Shown here one piece after another: positions 35,467-44,918 of a stretch of DNA of 64,000 nt. The notes under the pieces are model-generated. The model was given only the letters and a program-made list of their open reading frames with translations, had not been told where the DNA came from and did not search any database. Each line of letters begins with the position of its first letter. Positions within the stretch are counted from its first letter, which is position 1. The translations under genes were made by a program, and so were the position numbers. The DNA is from Actinocatenispora rupis (GTDB lineage: Bacteria > Actinomycetota > Actinomycetes > Mycobacteriales > Micromonosporaceae): positions 1-64,000 of the forward strand of contig NZ_BOMB01000049.1 in NCBI RefSeq assembly GCF_016861975.1, written 5' to 3'.

Positions 35467-36666
35467 ATGTCCGACCACCGCCAGCTCGGTCGCGCCCTCG
35501 ACCTGTTCGACACCGACCCGCTCGCCGGGCCCGGCCTGCCCCTGTGGCTGCCGGACGGTGCCGTGATCCGCGCCGAACTCGAACGCCTCGCCGCGGAGAC
35601 CGCCGAACGCGACGGCTGTCACCCCACCTACACCCCGGTCCTGGCCAAACGCGAGCTGTACGAACGGTCCGGGCACTGGGAGAAGTTCGCCGACGACATG
35701 TTTCCCGCGATGCGGGTCGGCGGCGAGGACTACGTGCTGCGCCCGGCGAACTGCCCGCACCACGCCCTCGTGTACGCCGCGCGCCAGCGCAGCGTCCGCG
35801 ACCTGCCGTACCGGGTGAACGAGCTGGGCAGCATGTTCCGCAGCGAGCTGTCCGGCGTGCTCACCGGCCTGTCCCGGGTACGCCAGATCAACCTCGACGA
35901 CACCCACGTGTTCTGCGCGCCGGAGCAGGTGCGCGACGAGATCGTGCGGGCGCTGCGCTCGATCGTCCGGGTGTACGGGATCCTCGGCGTCGACGTGGCG
36001 TACTTCCGGCTGTCGCGGCGGTCGGCCGAGGGCCGGTACCTCGGCGGTGACGAGCTGTGGCGGCAGGCCGAGGCGCAGCTCGCGGACGCGTTGGTCCACT
36101 GTGGACTGTCGTACCGGGAGGCGCCGGGGGAGGCCGCGTTCTACGGGCCGAAGATCGACGTGCAGGTGGTCGACCCGTCCGGGCGGGAGGAGACCCTGTC
36201 GACCGTGCAGCTCGACTTCAACCAGCCCGTCCGCTTCGACCTCTCGTACGTCGGGCACGACGGCGCGCGGCACCGTCCCGTCATGATCCACCGCGGCGTG
36301 GTGGGCGCGATGGAGCGGATCGTCGCGTACCTCCTGGAGAAGCACGACGGTGCCCTGCCGACCTGGCTGTCCCCGGTGCAGGCGGTCGTCCTGCCGGTCG
36401 CCGCGGCCCACCTGCCGTCCGCCGGGAAGCTGCTGGAGTCGTTGCGGGACAACGGGATCCGCGCCGAGCTGGCCGGACCGGAGGACACCCTCGGCGCCCG
36501 CGTACGCCGGGCCCGGGAGCGGCGCGTGCCGTACCAGGTGGTGGTGGGGGAGCGGGAGTGCGCGTCGGGCGGTGCCGCGGTACGGACCCGGGACGGCGCG
36601 CGACGCGACCTGGACCGGGCCGAGCTGATCGCCGAACTGCGGGCCCGCGTCGCGGACCGTACCTGA
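35467..36666 (+). CDS. thrS: Threonyl-tRNA synthetase lacking TGS and editing domains
   Basis: 399 aa, against about 640-690 for full ThrRS. It contains only the class II catalytic core and the C-terminal anticodon-binding domain (from about residue 300, VQAVVLPVAAAHLPSA). The three zinc ligands are kept: Cys in RPANCPHH, His in DDTHVFC and His in MIHRGVVGAMERI; also FYGPKIDVQ. It should charge tRNA-Thr but cannot clear Ser-tRNA-Thr in cis. Such short paralogs serve as backup or drug-resistant enzymes in other bacteria. ATG 35467 with GGAGA 8 nt upstream. Controlled by the Thr leader/attenuator. Contains one iterated palindrome (36094-36106). Confidence 0.9.
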   Translation: MSDHRQLGRALDLFDTDPLAGPGLPLWLPDGAVIRAELERLAAETAERDGCHPTYTPVLAKRELYERSGHWEKFADDMFPAMRVGGEDYVLRPANCPHHALVYAARQRSVRDLPYRVNELGSMFRSELSGVLTGLSRVRQINLDDTHVFCAPEQVRDEIVRALRSIVRVYGILGVDVAYFRLSRRSAEGRYLGGDELWRQAEAQLADALVHCGLSYREAPGEAAFYGPKIDVQVVDPSGREETLSTVQLDFNQPVRFDLSYVGHDGARHRPVMIHRGVVGAMERIVAYLLEKHDGALPTWLSPVQAVVLPVAAAHLPSAGKLLESLRDNGIRAELAGPEDTLGARVRRARERRVPYQVVVGERECASGGAAVRTRDGARRDLDRAELIAELRARVADRT

Positions 36667-36742
36667 GCGTCGGCGCCCGCCCGTCACCCGCGGCGCGGTT
36701 AACCGGTTCCGGGCGGGTGACGGCGGCTGGCACGATGATCGG

Positions 36743-38140
36743 GTGCTACTCACGATCACCACGACGCACGCACCCGCCACCGACCTGGGGTACCTGCTGG
36801 TCAAGCATCCGGACCGGGTGCACACCGTGACCACCTCGGTCGGCACCGCGCACGTGTTCTTCCCGGCGGCGGAGGAGCATCGGTGCACGGCGGCGCTGCT
36901 GCTGGAGGTGGCGCCGGAGAAGCTCGCCGGCCTGCGCGGCGGCGACCACTTCGCCCTCGGCCGGTACGTCAACGATCGGCCGTACGCGGCGACCTCGCTG
37001 CTCGCCGTCGCCCTCGCCAAGGCGTACTCGTCCGCGCTGCGCGGCGTCAGCAAGGACCGTCCGGAGCTGGCCGCGACGGCGATCCCGCTGGAGATCGGCG
37101 TACCGGCGCTGCCCGGACATCCGTTGGTGGAGCGGCTGTTCGGCCCGCTGGGCTGGGACGTGACGGTGCGCCCGGTGCCGCTGGCGCCCGAGTCCTGGGG
37201 CGACTCGCGGTACGGCACGGTCACCCTGCGCGGCACCCACCGCCTCGCCGACGCCCTCAACCACCTGTACGTGCTGCTGCCCGTACTCGACGGCGGCAAG
37301 CACTACTGGGTCGGCCCGGACGAGGTCGACAAGCTGATCCGGGCCGGGACCGGTTGGCTCGCCACGCATCCGGACCGCGCGCTCATCACCGACCGGTACC
37401 TGGCGCACCAGCGCGCGTTCACCCGTACGGCGAACCGGCTGCTGGACGACGATCCCGACCTGCTGGATCCCGACCGGCCCGCCGGCGACCAGCTCGACGC
37501 TCCACCGGCCGACACCCCGGATCCGGTGGTACGACTGGGAGAGCGGCGGCGCGACGCGGTGCTCGCCGCGCTGGCGGACACCGGGGCGAGCCGGGTGCTG
37601 GACCTCGGCTGCGGCTCCGGCGTACTGCTGGGCGCGCTGGCCGCCGACCCGCGGTACACGGAGGTGGTGGGGGCGGACGTGTCGGCGTCGGCGCTGGCGG
37701 CGGCCGAGCGGCGGCTGGAGCGGCTCGCGGACCGGCAGCGGGCCCGGATCACGTTGCGGCAGACCGCCCTCACGTACGCGGACGCCCGGCTCACCGGGTA
37801 CGACGCGGCGGTCCTGATGGAGGTCGTCGAGCACGTCGACGAGTCGCGGCTGCCGGCGCTGGCGCGCGCCGTGTTCGGCTCCGCCAGGCCCGGCGCCGTC
37901 GTCGTCACCACCCCGAACGTGGAGTACAACGTGCGCTATCCGGCGCTGGCCGCGGGCACGATGCGGCACACCGACCACCGGTTCGAGTGGACCCGCGCCG
38001 AGTTCGCGGACTGGGCGACGCGGGTCGCCGAGTCGTACGGGTACACGGTGGTGTTCCGGCCGGTCGGCGACGAGGACCCGGAGGTCGGGGCGCCGACCCA
38101 GCTCGCGCTGTTCACCCGCGTCGAGGGGGTGGCGGCATGA
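36743..38140 (+). CDS. hen1: Hen1: 3'-terminal RNA ribose 2'-O-methyltransferase
   Basis: 465 aa. Bacterial Hen1 marks the 3' end of cleaved RNA with a 2'-O-methyl group before ligation by Pnkp, preventing repeated cleavage at the same site. N-terminal Pnkp-activating/ligase-linked region (LLTITTTHAPATDLGYLLVKHPDRVH), C-terminal methyltransferase with SAM motif VLDLGCGSG and the Mg2+-binding EVVEHVDESRL with downstream His in MRHTDHRFEW. GTG start; CACGAT lies 6 nt upstream, suggesting a leaderless mRNA. The stop overlaps pnkp (ATGA). Confidence 0.93.
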   Translation: MLLTITTTHAPATDLGYLLVKHPDRVHTVTTSVGTAHVFFPAAEEHRCTAALLLEVAPEKLAGLRGGDHFALGRYVNDRPYAATSLLAVALAKAYSSALRGVSKDRPELAATAIPLEIGVPALPGHPLVERLFGPLGWDVTVRPVPLAPESWGDSRYGTVTLRGTHRLADALNHLYVLLPVLDGGKHYWVGPDEVDKLIRAGTGWLATHPDRALITDRYLAHQRAFTRTANRLLDDDPDLLDPDRPAGDQLDAPPADTPDPVVRLGERRRDAVLAALADTGASRVLDLGCGSGVLLGALAADPRYTEVVGADVSASALAAAERRLERLADRQRARITLRQTALTYADARLTGYDAAVLMEVVEHVDESRLPALARAVFGSARPGAVVVTTPNVEYNVRYPALAAGTMRHTDHRFEWTRAEFADWATRVAESYGYTVVFRPVGDEDPEVGAPTQLALFTRVEGVAA

Positions 38141-40647
38141 CGGAGATCGCGGTACCGGACCTGGCGCTGGTGGCGCTCGTCGGCGTGTCCGGCTCGGGCA
38201 AGTCGACGTTCGCGCGCACGCACTTCCGGCCGACGCAGGTGCTGTCCTCGGACGCGTTCCGGGCGATGGTCGCCGACGACGAGAACGACCAGTCCGCCTC
38301 GGCCGCCGCGTTCGACGCCCTCCACCACGTCGCCGGGCTGCGGCTGCGGGCCGGACGGCTGACCGTCGTCGACGCCACCAACACCCAGCGGTACGCGCGG
38401 GCCGAGCTGGTCCGCGTCGCCCGCGAGCACGACGTACTGCCGGTGGCGATCGTGCTGGACCTGCCGGAGCAGGTGTGCGCGGAGCGTACCGAGGCGCGGT
38501 CGGACCGGCACGTGAGCCGGCGGGTGCTGCGCCGGCAGCGGGACGAGCTGCGCCGCGGGCTGCGTGGCCTGCGCCGCGAGGGCTTCCGCAAGGTGTACGT
38601 GCTGAGCACGCCGGAGGAGGTCGACGCCGCCGTCGTCACGTACGAGAAGCAGTACAACGACCGGCGGGAGCTGACCGGGCCGTTCGACATCGTCGGTGAC
38701 GTGCACGGCTGCCGGGCCGAGCTGGAGTCGCTGCTGACTGGGCTCGGCTGGCGGATCGACCGCGACGCGGACGGCGCCGCGGTGGGCGCGTCGCACCCGG
38801 CCGGGCGTACCGCGGTGTTCGTGGGCGACCTGGTGGACCGCGGGCCGGACACGCCGGGGGTGCTGCGGCTGGTGATGGGCATGGTCGCCGCCGGCACCGC
38901 GCTGTCGGTGTGCGGCAACCACGAGCAGAAGCTGGCGCGCAAGCTCGCCGGCCGCGACGTCACCGTCCGGCACGGGCTGGAGACCACGCTCGCCCAGTTC
39001 GAGAAGCTGGATCCCGTTGCGGTACAAGGGTTCCACGAGTTCTGCGACGGGCTCGTCTCGCACTACGTGCTGGACGGTGGGCGCCTGGTCGTGGCGCACG
39101 CCGGCCTGAAGGAGGAGTACCAGGGGCGCTCGTCGGCCCGGGTCCGCTCGTTCTGCCTGTACGGGGAGACCACCGGCGAGACCGACGAGTACGGGCTGCC
39201 CGTGCGCTACCCGTGGGCGGCGGACTACCGCGGCGACGCGACCGTGGTGTACGGCCACACCCCGGTGCCCGAGCCGGAATGGCTCAACGACACGCTCTGC
39301 GTCGACACCGGCTGCGTGTTCGGCGGCAGCCTCACCGCCCTGCGGTACCCGGAGCGCGAGATCGTGTCCGTCCCCGCCGAGCGGGTCTGGTACGAGCCGG
39401 TCCGGCCGCTCGCGCCGCCGCCGCGGGAGGACGACCTGCTCGACGTGGCGGACGTGACGGGCCGCCGCCGCATCGACACCGGGTACGGCGCGGTCACCGT
39501 CGGCGCCGAGGAGTCCGCCGCCGCGCTGGAGGTACTGAGCCGGTTCGCCGTGGATCCGCGGCTGCTGCCGTGGCTGCCGCCGACCATGGCGCCGTGCTCG
39601 ACGTCCACTGTGGACGGATACCTGGAGTATCCGACGGAGGCGTTCGAGGACTACCGGAAGGCGGGCGTGACCCGGGTCGTGTGCGAGGAGAAGCACATGG
39701 GTTCGCGCGCGGTCGTGCTCGTCGGCCGGGACGACGACGCGTTCCCGGTGCCCGGCCCCGGCGCGCTCTACACCCGCACCGGCCGCTCCTTCTTCACCGA
39801 CGGTACCGGCGAGGCGCTGCTGCGCCGGGTGCGCGCCGCCGCGGCCGGACTGTTCGAGGAGCTGAGCACCCGGTGGCTGCTGCTCGACGCGGAACTGCTG
39901 CCGTGGTCGGCGAAGGCGGGCCAGCTGATCCGCGACGAGTACGCGCCGGTCGCCGCCGCGGCGGGTGCCGCGCTGCCCGCCGCGCTGTCCACAGTGGACG
40001 CCGCGGTGGCGCGCGGGCTGGACCTCGGCGCGCTCCGCGACCGGCTCGCCGCCCGAGCCGCGTCCGCCGCCGCGTACGCCGAGGTCTACCAGCGGTACTC
40101 CTGGCCCACCGACGGGCTGACCGGGCTGCGCCTCGCGCCCTTCGCCGTACTCGCCAGCGAGGGCGCCAGCCACGCCGGCCGCGACCACGGCTGGCAGCTC
40201 GACCGCGCCGACCGGCTCGCCGCCGCCGACCCCGAGCTGATCGCGAGCACCCGCCGGATCGTCGTCGACACCACCGATCCCGACTCGGTACGTGCCGGCA
40301 CGGACTGGTGGCTCGCGCTCACCGCCGCCGGCGGCGAGGGCATGGTCGTCAAGCCGTACCACGGACTGTCCACACCGGACGGTGGCCGGCAGGGCCAGCC
40401 CGGCATCAAGTGCCGTGGCCGGGAGTACCTGCGGATCATCTACGGGCCGGACTACACCGAGCCGGCGACGCTGGCCCGGCTGCGCGACCGCAAGCTCGGC
40501 CGCAAGCGTTCCCTCGCCTGGCGCGAGCACGTACTCGGGCTGGCCGCGCTGGACCGGCTCGCCGCCGGCGCCCCGCTGTACCGGGTGCACGAGGTCGTCG
40601 CCGCGATCCTCGCCTGCGAGTCCGAACCCGTCGACCCGCGTCTCTGA
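38137..40647 (+). CDS. pnkp: Pnkp: polynucleotide kinase-phosphatase-ligase (RNA repair)
   Basis: 836 aa. Three domains: 5'-kinase (GVSGSGKST, residues ~14-22), 2',3'-phosphatase of the metallophosphoesterase family (GDVHGC, GDLVDRG, GNHE, and YGHTPVPEP) and an adenylyltransferase/ligase domain with nucleotidyl Lys in EEKHMGSRAVV, plus MVVKPY (motif V). Together with Hen1 it heals and seals RNA cut by ribotoxins. Its ATG overlaps the hen1 stop. Contains two iterated palindromes (39603-39615 and 39987-39999). Confidence 0.95.
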   Translation: MTEIAVPDLALVALVGVSGSGKSTFARTHFRPTQVLSSDAFRAMVADDENDQSASAAAFDALHHVAGLRLRAGRLTVVDATNTQRYARAELVRVAREHDVLPVAIVLDLPEQVCAERTEARSDRHVSRRVLRRQRDELRRGLRGLRREGFRKVYVLSTPEEVDAAVVTYEKQYNDRRELTGPFDIVGDVHGCRAELESLLTGLGWRIDRDADGAAVGASHPAGRTAVFVGDLVDRGPDTPGVLRLVMGMVAAGTALSVCGNHEQKLARKLAGRDVTVRHGLETTLAQFEKLDPVAVQGFHEFCDGLVSHYVLDGGRLVVAHAGLKEEYQGRSSARVRSFCLYGETTGETDEYGLPVRYPWAADYRGDATVVYGHTPVPEPEWLNDTLCVDTGCVFGGSLTALRYPEREIVSVPAERVWYEPVRPLAPPPREDDLLDVADVTGRRRIDTGYGAVTVGAEESAAALEVLSRFAVDPRLLPWLPPTMAPCSTSTVDGYLEYPTEAFEDYRKAGVTRVVCEEKHMGSRAVVLVGRDDDAFPVPGPGALYTRTGRSFFTDGTGEALLRRVRAAAAGLFEELSTRWLLLDAELLPWSAKAGQLIRDEYAPVAAAAGAALPAALSTVDAAVARGLDLGALRDRLAARAASAAAYAEVYQRYSWPTDGLTGLRLAPFAVLASEGASHAGRDHGWQLDRADRLAAADPELIASTRRIVVDTTDPDSVRAGTDWWLALTAAGGEGMVVKPYHGLSTPDGGRQGQPGIKCRGREYLRIIYGPDYTEPATLARLRDRKLGRKRSLAWREHVLGLAALDRLAAGAPLYRVHEVVAAILACESEPVDPRL

Positions 40648-40800
40648 CCTGCGCCGGGGTCGGCGGCGCGTACCCGGGACGGTGCCGGCGGTGACCGCGG
40701 CGGCACCGCACCCGGCCGGCGGTCCGGTTCGGCCGCGTTCGTGACCGTACCGGTACCTGTCCGGTCCGCCGCGCGGTCCGCCGGCCGCCATGATCGAGAC

Positions 40801-41538
40801 GTGCGAGTACGCGGATACGCGCCCGGCGTGCCCTGCTGGGCGGAACTGACCTGCCCGGATCCGGAGAGCGGCGCCGCGTTCTACGGTGGCGTGTTCGGCT
40901 GGACGGCCTACGACGGCACGTTCCGGCGCGACGGGCTCGCGGTGGCGGGCGTACGCGCCGGCGAGCCCCGCTGGCTGCCGTACGTGTCGACCGAGGACGT
41001 GGCGGCGACCGCGGCGGCCGTGACCTCGGCCGGTGGTACCGCGGGCGAGGCGCGGAGCGACCCGCGGGGCGGCTACGCCGCGTGCGCCGATCCGTCCGGC
41101 GCGCGCTTCGGCGTACGGCAGCCGGGGACGCTGGCCGGCGCGCAGGTCGTCAACGAATTCGGCACCGTCCTGTGGGCCGACCTGGTCACCACGGACCTGG
41201 CCGCGGCCGACCCGTTCTACGCGGCGGTGTTCGGCTGGACGCGCCGCCCGATCGACTACGGCGACGGGTTCCTCTACCACGAGTGGGTCTCCGCCGGGCG
41301 TCCCGTGGCCGGTGGCCGCGAAATGGCCGCGCCGGAGCCGTTCCCGCCGCATTGGATGACCACGCTGCTGGTCGCTGACTGCGCCGACACGGTACGCCGG
41401 GCCGAGTCGCTGGGCGGCGCCGTCGCCCTCCCTCCCACCCCCGCCGCCGTCGGCACGTACGCGATGGTGGCGGACGCGCAGGGCGCGGCGTTCGGCGTGA
41501 TCGAGCTGATCCCGCGGTTCCTCGCCGACATGTCCTGA
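40801..41538 (+). CDS. VOC-family protein with two glyoxalase-like domains
   Basis: 245 aa. Two tandem vicinal-oxygen-chelate modules: PGVPCWAELTCPDPESGAAFYGGVFGWT and, after ~125 residues, GTVLWADLVTTDLAAADPFYAAVFGWT. Typical of the actinobacterial hydroxylase-type VOC proteins; substrate unknown. GTG 40801 is preferred because CATGAT lies exactly 6 nt upstream, as in other leaderless starts here; a longer frame from 40741 lacks VOC similarity in its extra part. Confidence 0.85.
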   Translation: MRVRGYAPGVPCWAELTCPDPESGAAFYGGVFGWTAYDGTFRRDGLAVAGVRAGEPRWLPYVSTEDVAATAAAVTSAGGTAGEARSDPRGGYAACADPSGARFGVRQPGTLAGAQVVNEFGTVLWADLVTTDLAAADPFYAAVFGWTRRPIDYGDGFLYHEWVSAGRPVAGGREMAAPEPFPPHWMTTLLVADCADTVRRAESLGGAVALPPTPAAVGTYAMVADAQGAAFGVIELIPRFLADMS

Positions 41539-41869
41539 CTCCCCGGGGCAGGTCTGTCCACAGTGGACGGTCCGGCCGGTCCGATCACCCCTGGCGTTCG
41601 CCTGGTACGACGGGGATCCAGCGGTCGTCCTCGCCGGCACCGGCCGGTGGCCGCGCGCTCCCGGCGTGCGTGGCGCGGAGCATCGGGCTCACGATGTCAC
41701 GAGGAGCCGGATGCTGGAGGCACCTCGCGCGGTCAGCGGGACGGGTCCGTACCTCGCCGCCCGAGCCGGCCGCGTCACGAGCGGCTGTTCACACGCTGGG
41801 TCTGGTGCGACCCGTCGCGTTGCTGGTGGCGGTGCTGCCCGCGATCCCGGCCGCGGTCGCCGCCCTGCT
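41539..41869. other. Intergenic gap with no supported gene
   Basis: 331 bp between the VOC and TetR genes (both stops face the gap). It holds one iterated palindrome GTCCACAGTGGAC (41556-41568). Open frames running rightward into the TetR gene are antisense and show no family signal. Confidence 0.5.
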
Positions 41870-42463
41870 CTACTCCTTCGGTACGGATGCGTGGCGGCTG
41901 GCCCGCACGGGTGGCAGGAAGACGGTGGCCGCCTCGTTGGCGAGCACGGTGGAGCGTGGCGCGTCGGGGTCGGTCTGTGCCAGGTGCGACAGTCCGAGGA
42001 TGGCCGCGTACGCGACTCGGGCGCGCGCCGCCGCCCGCGCGGACGGCAGGCCGAGTTCGCGATAGGTCGTGGCCAGCAGGTCCAGCCGCGCCTGGTCGAC
42101 GTGGCCGACCGCCTCCGCGACGCGCGGGTCGTTCCGGTCGCCGAGCAGGCTCAGGTGTACCGAGGGCACCAGCGGCCGGACGGACCGTACGACGGTGGTG
42201 AGCAGCTCGCGCAACCGGCGGGCCGGGTCGGTGATCGCGGCGAAGTCGGCCAGCCCGTCCTCGCAGTGGGTACGCCACTCGGCCAGTGCGGCGGCGATCA
42301 GCTCGTCGCGGTTGCGGTAGTGGGCGTAGAAGCTGCCCTTGGTGACGCCGAGCGTGCGCGCGAGCGGTTCGACCGCGACCGCGGCGAGCCCGCCGTCGGC
42401 GATCGCGGTCAGCGCGGCCCGCGCCCAGTCCCGGGCGGACAGCCGGGTCGACTCGTGAGGCAC
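41870..42463 (-). CDS. TetR-family repressor
   Basis: 197 aa. N-terminal HTH (LSARDWARAALTAIADGGLAAVAVEPLARTLGVTKGSFYAHYRNRDELIAAAL) in TetR form and a C-terminal ligand domain. Divergent from the cupin gene; the 32-bp palindrome between them is the obvious operator, so it probably controls itself and the cupin gene. GTG 42463 chosen by HTH position; the ribosome site is weak, and a longer frame upstream would run through the operator. Confidence 0.9.
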   Translation of the reverse strand: MPHESTRLSARDWARAALTAIADGGLAAVAVEPLARTLGVTKGSFYAHYRNRDELIAAALAEWRTHCEDGLADFAAITDPARRLRELLTTVVRSVRPLVPSVHLSLLGDRNDPRVAEAVGHVDQARLDLLATTYRELGLPSARAAARARVAYAAILGLSHLAQTDPDAPRSTVLANEAATVFLPPVRASRHASVPKE

Positions 42464-42508
42464 GCACAGCAGGGTACGCCGGCGTATTGACCTGCCTGCC
42501 GCACCGTG

Positions 42509-42540
42509 GATACGGTGGCGTATCAATACGCCACCGTATC
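42509..42540. promoter_or_regulatory. 32-bp perfect palindromic operator
   Basis: GATACGGTGGCGTAT (42509-42523), 2-nt centre CA, ATACGCCACCGTATC (42526-42540). It lies between the divergent TetR and cupin genes and ends just before the cupin ribosome site AAGGAG. A half site GGCGTATTGA also occurs at 42481-42490. Confidence 0.8.
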
Positions 42541-42551
42541 AAGGAGACGGG

Positions 42552-43100
42552 ATGGAGCACGCGCCGATTCGCCGGGTGGTCACCGGATGCGACTCCACGG
42601 GCCGGGGCCGCGTGGTCGACGACCGGGGCGTCGAGCCCATCACGTCCGAGCTGATGCCCGGCTGCGCGGCGTACCGGTTGTGGGGCCGCGACGAGCGACC
42701 CGTACTGCCCGACGACGGCGCGCCGCGCCCCGCCACCGCGTGGTACCCGCCGCCGGACGGGTCACGCTTCATGGTCAACACGATCCCGCCGGGCGAGCTG
42801 GTCCCGCCGCCGGACCTCGACACGGCCGCGGCCACGGCCCAGATCGAGCGGCAGATGCCGGGAGCGATGGCCGCCATGGACCCGGACGTCCCCGGCATGC
42901 ACACCACCGACAGCATCGACTACGTCATGGTCGTCGCCGGCGAGATCACGCTGGAACTCGACGACGGCGTACGCACGGTGCTGCGGGCCGGCGACGTCGT
43001 CGTCCAGCACGGCACCCGGCACGCCTGGCGCAACCACGGCACCGAGCCCTGCACCATCGTCGGCGTGGCCGTCGGCGCGGACCGCACCCGGCCCGCGTAG
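42552..43100 (+). CDS. Cupin-domain protein
   Basis: 182 aa. C-terminal cupin: GMHTTDSIDYVMVVAGEITLELDDG (motif 1, with His/Asp/Glu metal positions partly kept) and GDVVVQHGTRHAWRNHG (motif 2, His). The N-terminal half (ITSELMPGCAAYRLWGRDERP) is common to cupins beside TetR genes; the enzyme activity is unknown. ATG with AAGGAG 6 nt upstream; under the palindromic operator. Confidence 0.88.
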   Translation: MEHAPIRRVVTGCDSTGRGRVVDDRGVEPITSELMPGCAAYRLWGRDERPVLPDDGAPRPATAWYPPPDGSRFMVNTIPPGELVPPPDLDTAAATAQIERQMPGAMAAMDPDVPGMHTTDSIDYVMVVAGEITLELDDGVRTVLRAGDVVVQHGTRHAWRNHGTEPCTIVGVAVGADRTRPA

Positions 43101-43139
43101 CCCACGCCGCCAGCCGCGCGGGCGCGTCGCGGGACGGTC

Positions 43140-44357
43140 TCAGCGGGACGGGTTCGTTACCCGGGACAGGAACAACGGCTCCCCGGTACGCGTGTCCCGC
43201 ACCAGCATCAAGTACGGCCGGTCGAACCGCACCGGCAACGTCTCGACCGGCGCCGCCGTGTCGGTGATGCCGACCGCGGTCGCCGCCGCGGCCACCGTGC
43301 CCTTCTCCGCCACGTGCAGCGTCGCCCGGTGCGCCACGAACGCGATCGGCCCCGCGTTCGGCGCGATCCCGGAGAAGTCCGCACCGTCGTCGAACGCCGG
43401 GCCCATTCCCAGGCGCCGCAACGGATCCCGCAGATCCGTCGCGTAGTCCAGGTCCACCTTCGGCAGCGACAGGTCGATCCGGGTCGGGGTCAGCGCGGCC
43501 GACAGCGCGCCGAGCGTCGCCGCCGACGGTACGGTCGCGGCGCCGTCCGGCAGCAGCGCCACCATCTCCACCCGCTTCCCCCGGTACGGCAGCGCCACCG
43601 CGGTCCACCCGGCGCGCCGCGCGTACGCCACGGAGGTGCGTGCGGTGAGGTAGTGCGCGGTGACCTCGCCGCCCGGCGCGTGGAACGGGCCGGTCGCGGT
43701 GTCGTCCGGATCGAACGGCGTGGCCCACTTCGCGTTCAGGTACACCGCATCGGTGAGCAGCCAGCCGAGATCGCGCAGCTGACCGGCGTCCACCAGGTGC
43801 GGGACCTCGCCGCGGGTCTGCGCCGACACCGTCTCGTTGACCGTGTCCGCGCTGCCCGCCGGGTCGTCGCGCAACGGCACCTGCCGCACACCCGCGTCGT
43901 ACCCGGTGGCCAGCCGGTCCAGGTAACCCGGGGCGGTGCGCTCGTTGGGGTCCACCCACACCGTGTCCGAGGCGGCCACCTCCGGCAGCGCCCGCAGCCT
44001 CGCCGTACGGTCGCGCAGCCCGGCGAGCAGCGCGTTCCCGGTCGCGGGCAGGCACAGCCCATGGGCCAGCGCGGTCGCCGTCGCACCCCGAGCCCCCTGG
44101 TACGCCATGCCCAGGCCGGCCGCCACGCTGGCCGGTGAGAGCACCACGTTGCCGTGCTCGCGGGCGGTGAGCGCCGCCAGCAGTGACAACCCGAACCGGG
44201 TGTCGGCCGCGCCCGTCCCGACCCCGCGTACGTCGCCGACCGGCTGCGGCTCACCGCGCAGCAGCGGCGCGCCCGGCCGGTACCGCACCGAGCCCGTCAG
44301 TCCACCGGCGAGCAGGACCACCGCGATCAGGCCGGCGAACGCCGCACGCATCCTCAT
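43140..44357 (-). CDS. Serpin (serine protease inhibitor)
   Basis: 405 aa. N-terminal hydrophobic helix (FAGLIAVVLLAGGLTGSV), probably a signal or anchor, then a serpin fold: NVVLSPASVAAGLGMAYQGARGATATAL, LTDAVYLNAKWATPFDPDDT, and the reactive-centre-loop hinge EKGTVAAAATAVGI, ending PVRFDRPYLMLVRDTRTGEPLFLSRVTNP. Inhibits a serine (or cysteine) protease outside the cell by trapping it. Target unknown; a metalloprotease (snapalysin) gene lies nearby but is not a serpin target class. Confidence 0.93.
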   Translation of the reverse strand: MRMRAAFAGLIAVVLLAGGLTGSVRYRPGAPLLRGEPQPVGDVRGVGTGAADTRFGLSLLAALTAREHGNVVLSPASVAAGLGMAYQGARGATATALAHGLCLPATGNALLAGLRDRTARLRALPEVAASDTVWVDPNERTAPGYLDRLATGYDAGVRQVPLRDDPAGSADTVNETVSAQTRGEVPHLVDAGQLRDLGWLLTDAVYLNAKWATPFDPDDTATGPFHAPGGEVTAHYLTARTSVAYARRAGWTAVALPYRGKRVEMVALLPDGAATVPSAATLGALSAALTPTRIDLSLPKVDLDYATDLRDPLRRLGMGPAFDDGADFSGIAPNAGPIAFVAHRATLHVAEKGTVAAAATAVGITDTAAPVETLPVRFDRPYLMLVRDTRTGEPLFLSRVTNPSR

Positions 44358-44394
44358 GCGCGATTGGACGCGGCGCCCCGGCCCGCGGTTCCGG

Positions 44395-44895
44395 TCAGTT
44401 CATCCCGTGTACGCCGCCGCCGTCCGAGGACGCGCCGCCGCCGAACGGTACGGCCGAGTCGGACGGAGAGGGCGAGGACCACGGGTCCGACGGGGACGGC
44501 GAGGAGGGCGACGGGGACGGCGACCCGTTCGCGCAGGACCCCGAACCGTTGCGGTTGCCGTAGTGGTAGCCGCTGCCGCCGTGGTAGCGGTAGCCCGAGC
44601 CGGACCCGGATCCGCTGTCGTCGCCCTCGTCGGAGTTCGAGTGGTAGCCGGAGCCGCCGGAGTCGCTGTCGCCGTGGTAGCCGGAGCCGCCGCCCTCGCT
44701 GCCGCCGCCGTGCGACCCGCCACCGTGTGAACCGCCGTGCGAGCCGCCGCGGGCCAGGACGATCGTGTTCGGGCCGGGGCCGGCCATGGCGGCGCCGGTG
44801 CAGTCGTACGAGCTGCAGCCGGCCGCGGCGAACAGGCCGACGCCGGCCAGCGTCGCGGCGGCCGCGACGCCGGCGATTCGGATCATGGGGACCAT
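44395..44895 (-). CDS. His/Ser/Gly-rich lipoprotein
   Basis: 166 aa. Lipoprotein signal peptide with lipobox LFAAAGC (Cys about residue 27), then low-complexity sequence: GGSHGGGSHGGGSEGGG and repeated GSGYHGDSDSGG units, ending in SPSPSSPSPSDPW and a Gly-rich tail. His-rich repeats suggest metal binding at the cell surface; no family is recognised. ATG 44895 or ATG 44886. Same strand as the serpin and snapalysin genes. Confidence 0.7.
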   Translation of the reverse strand: MVPMIRIAGVAAAATLAGVGLFAAAGCSSYDCTGAAMAGPGPNTIVLARGGSHGGSHGGGSHGGGSEGGGSGYHGDSDSGGSGYHSNSDEGDDSGSGSGSGYRYHGGSGYHYGNRNGSGSCANGSPSPSPSSPSPSDPWSSPSPSDSAVPFGGGASSDGGGVHGMN

Positions 44896-44918
44896 GTGCG
44901 ACAGGGTAGGTGTGCGCT

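Noticed and set aside
41670-42065. Plus-strand small membrane protein in the gap after the VOC gene
   Set aside because: It overlaps most of the TetR coding region in antisense, and its only hydrophobic stretch is next to the TetR 3' end.
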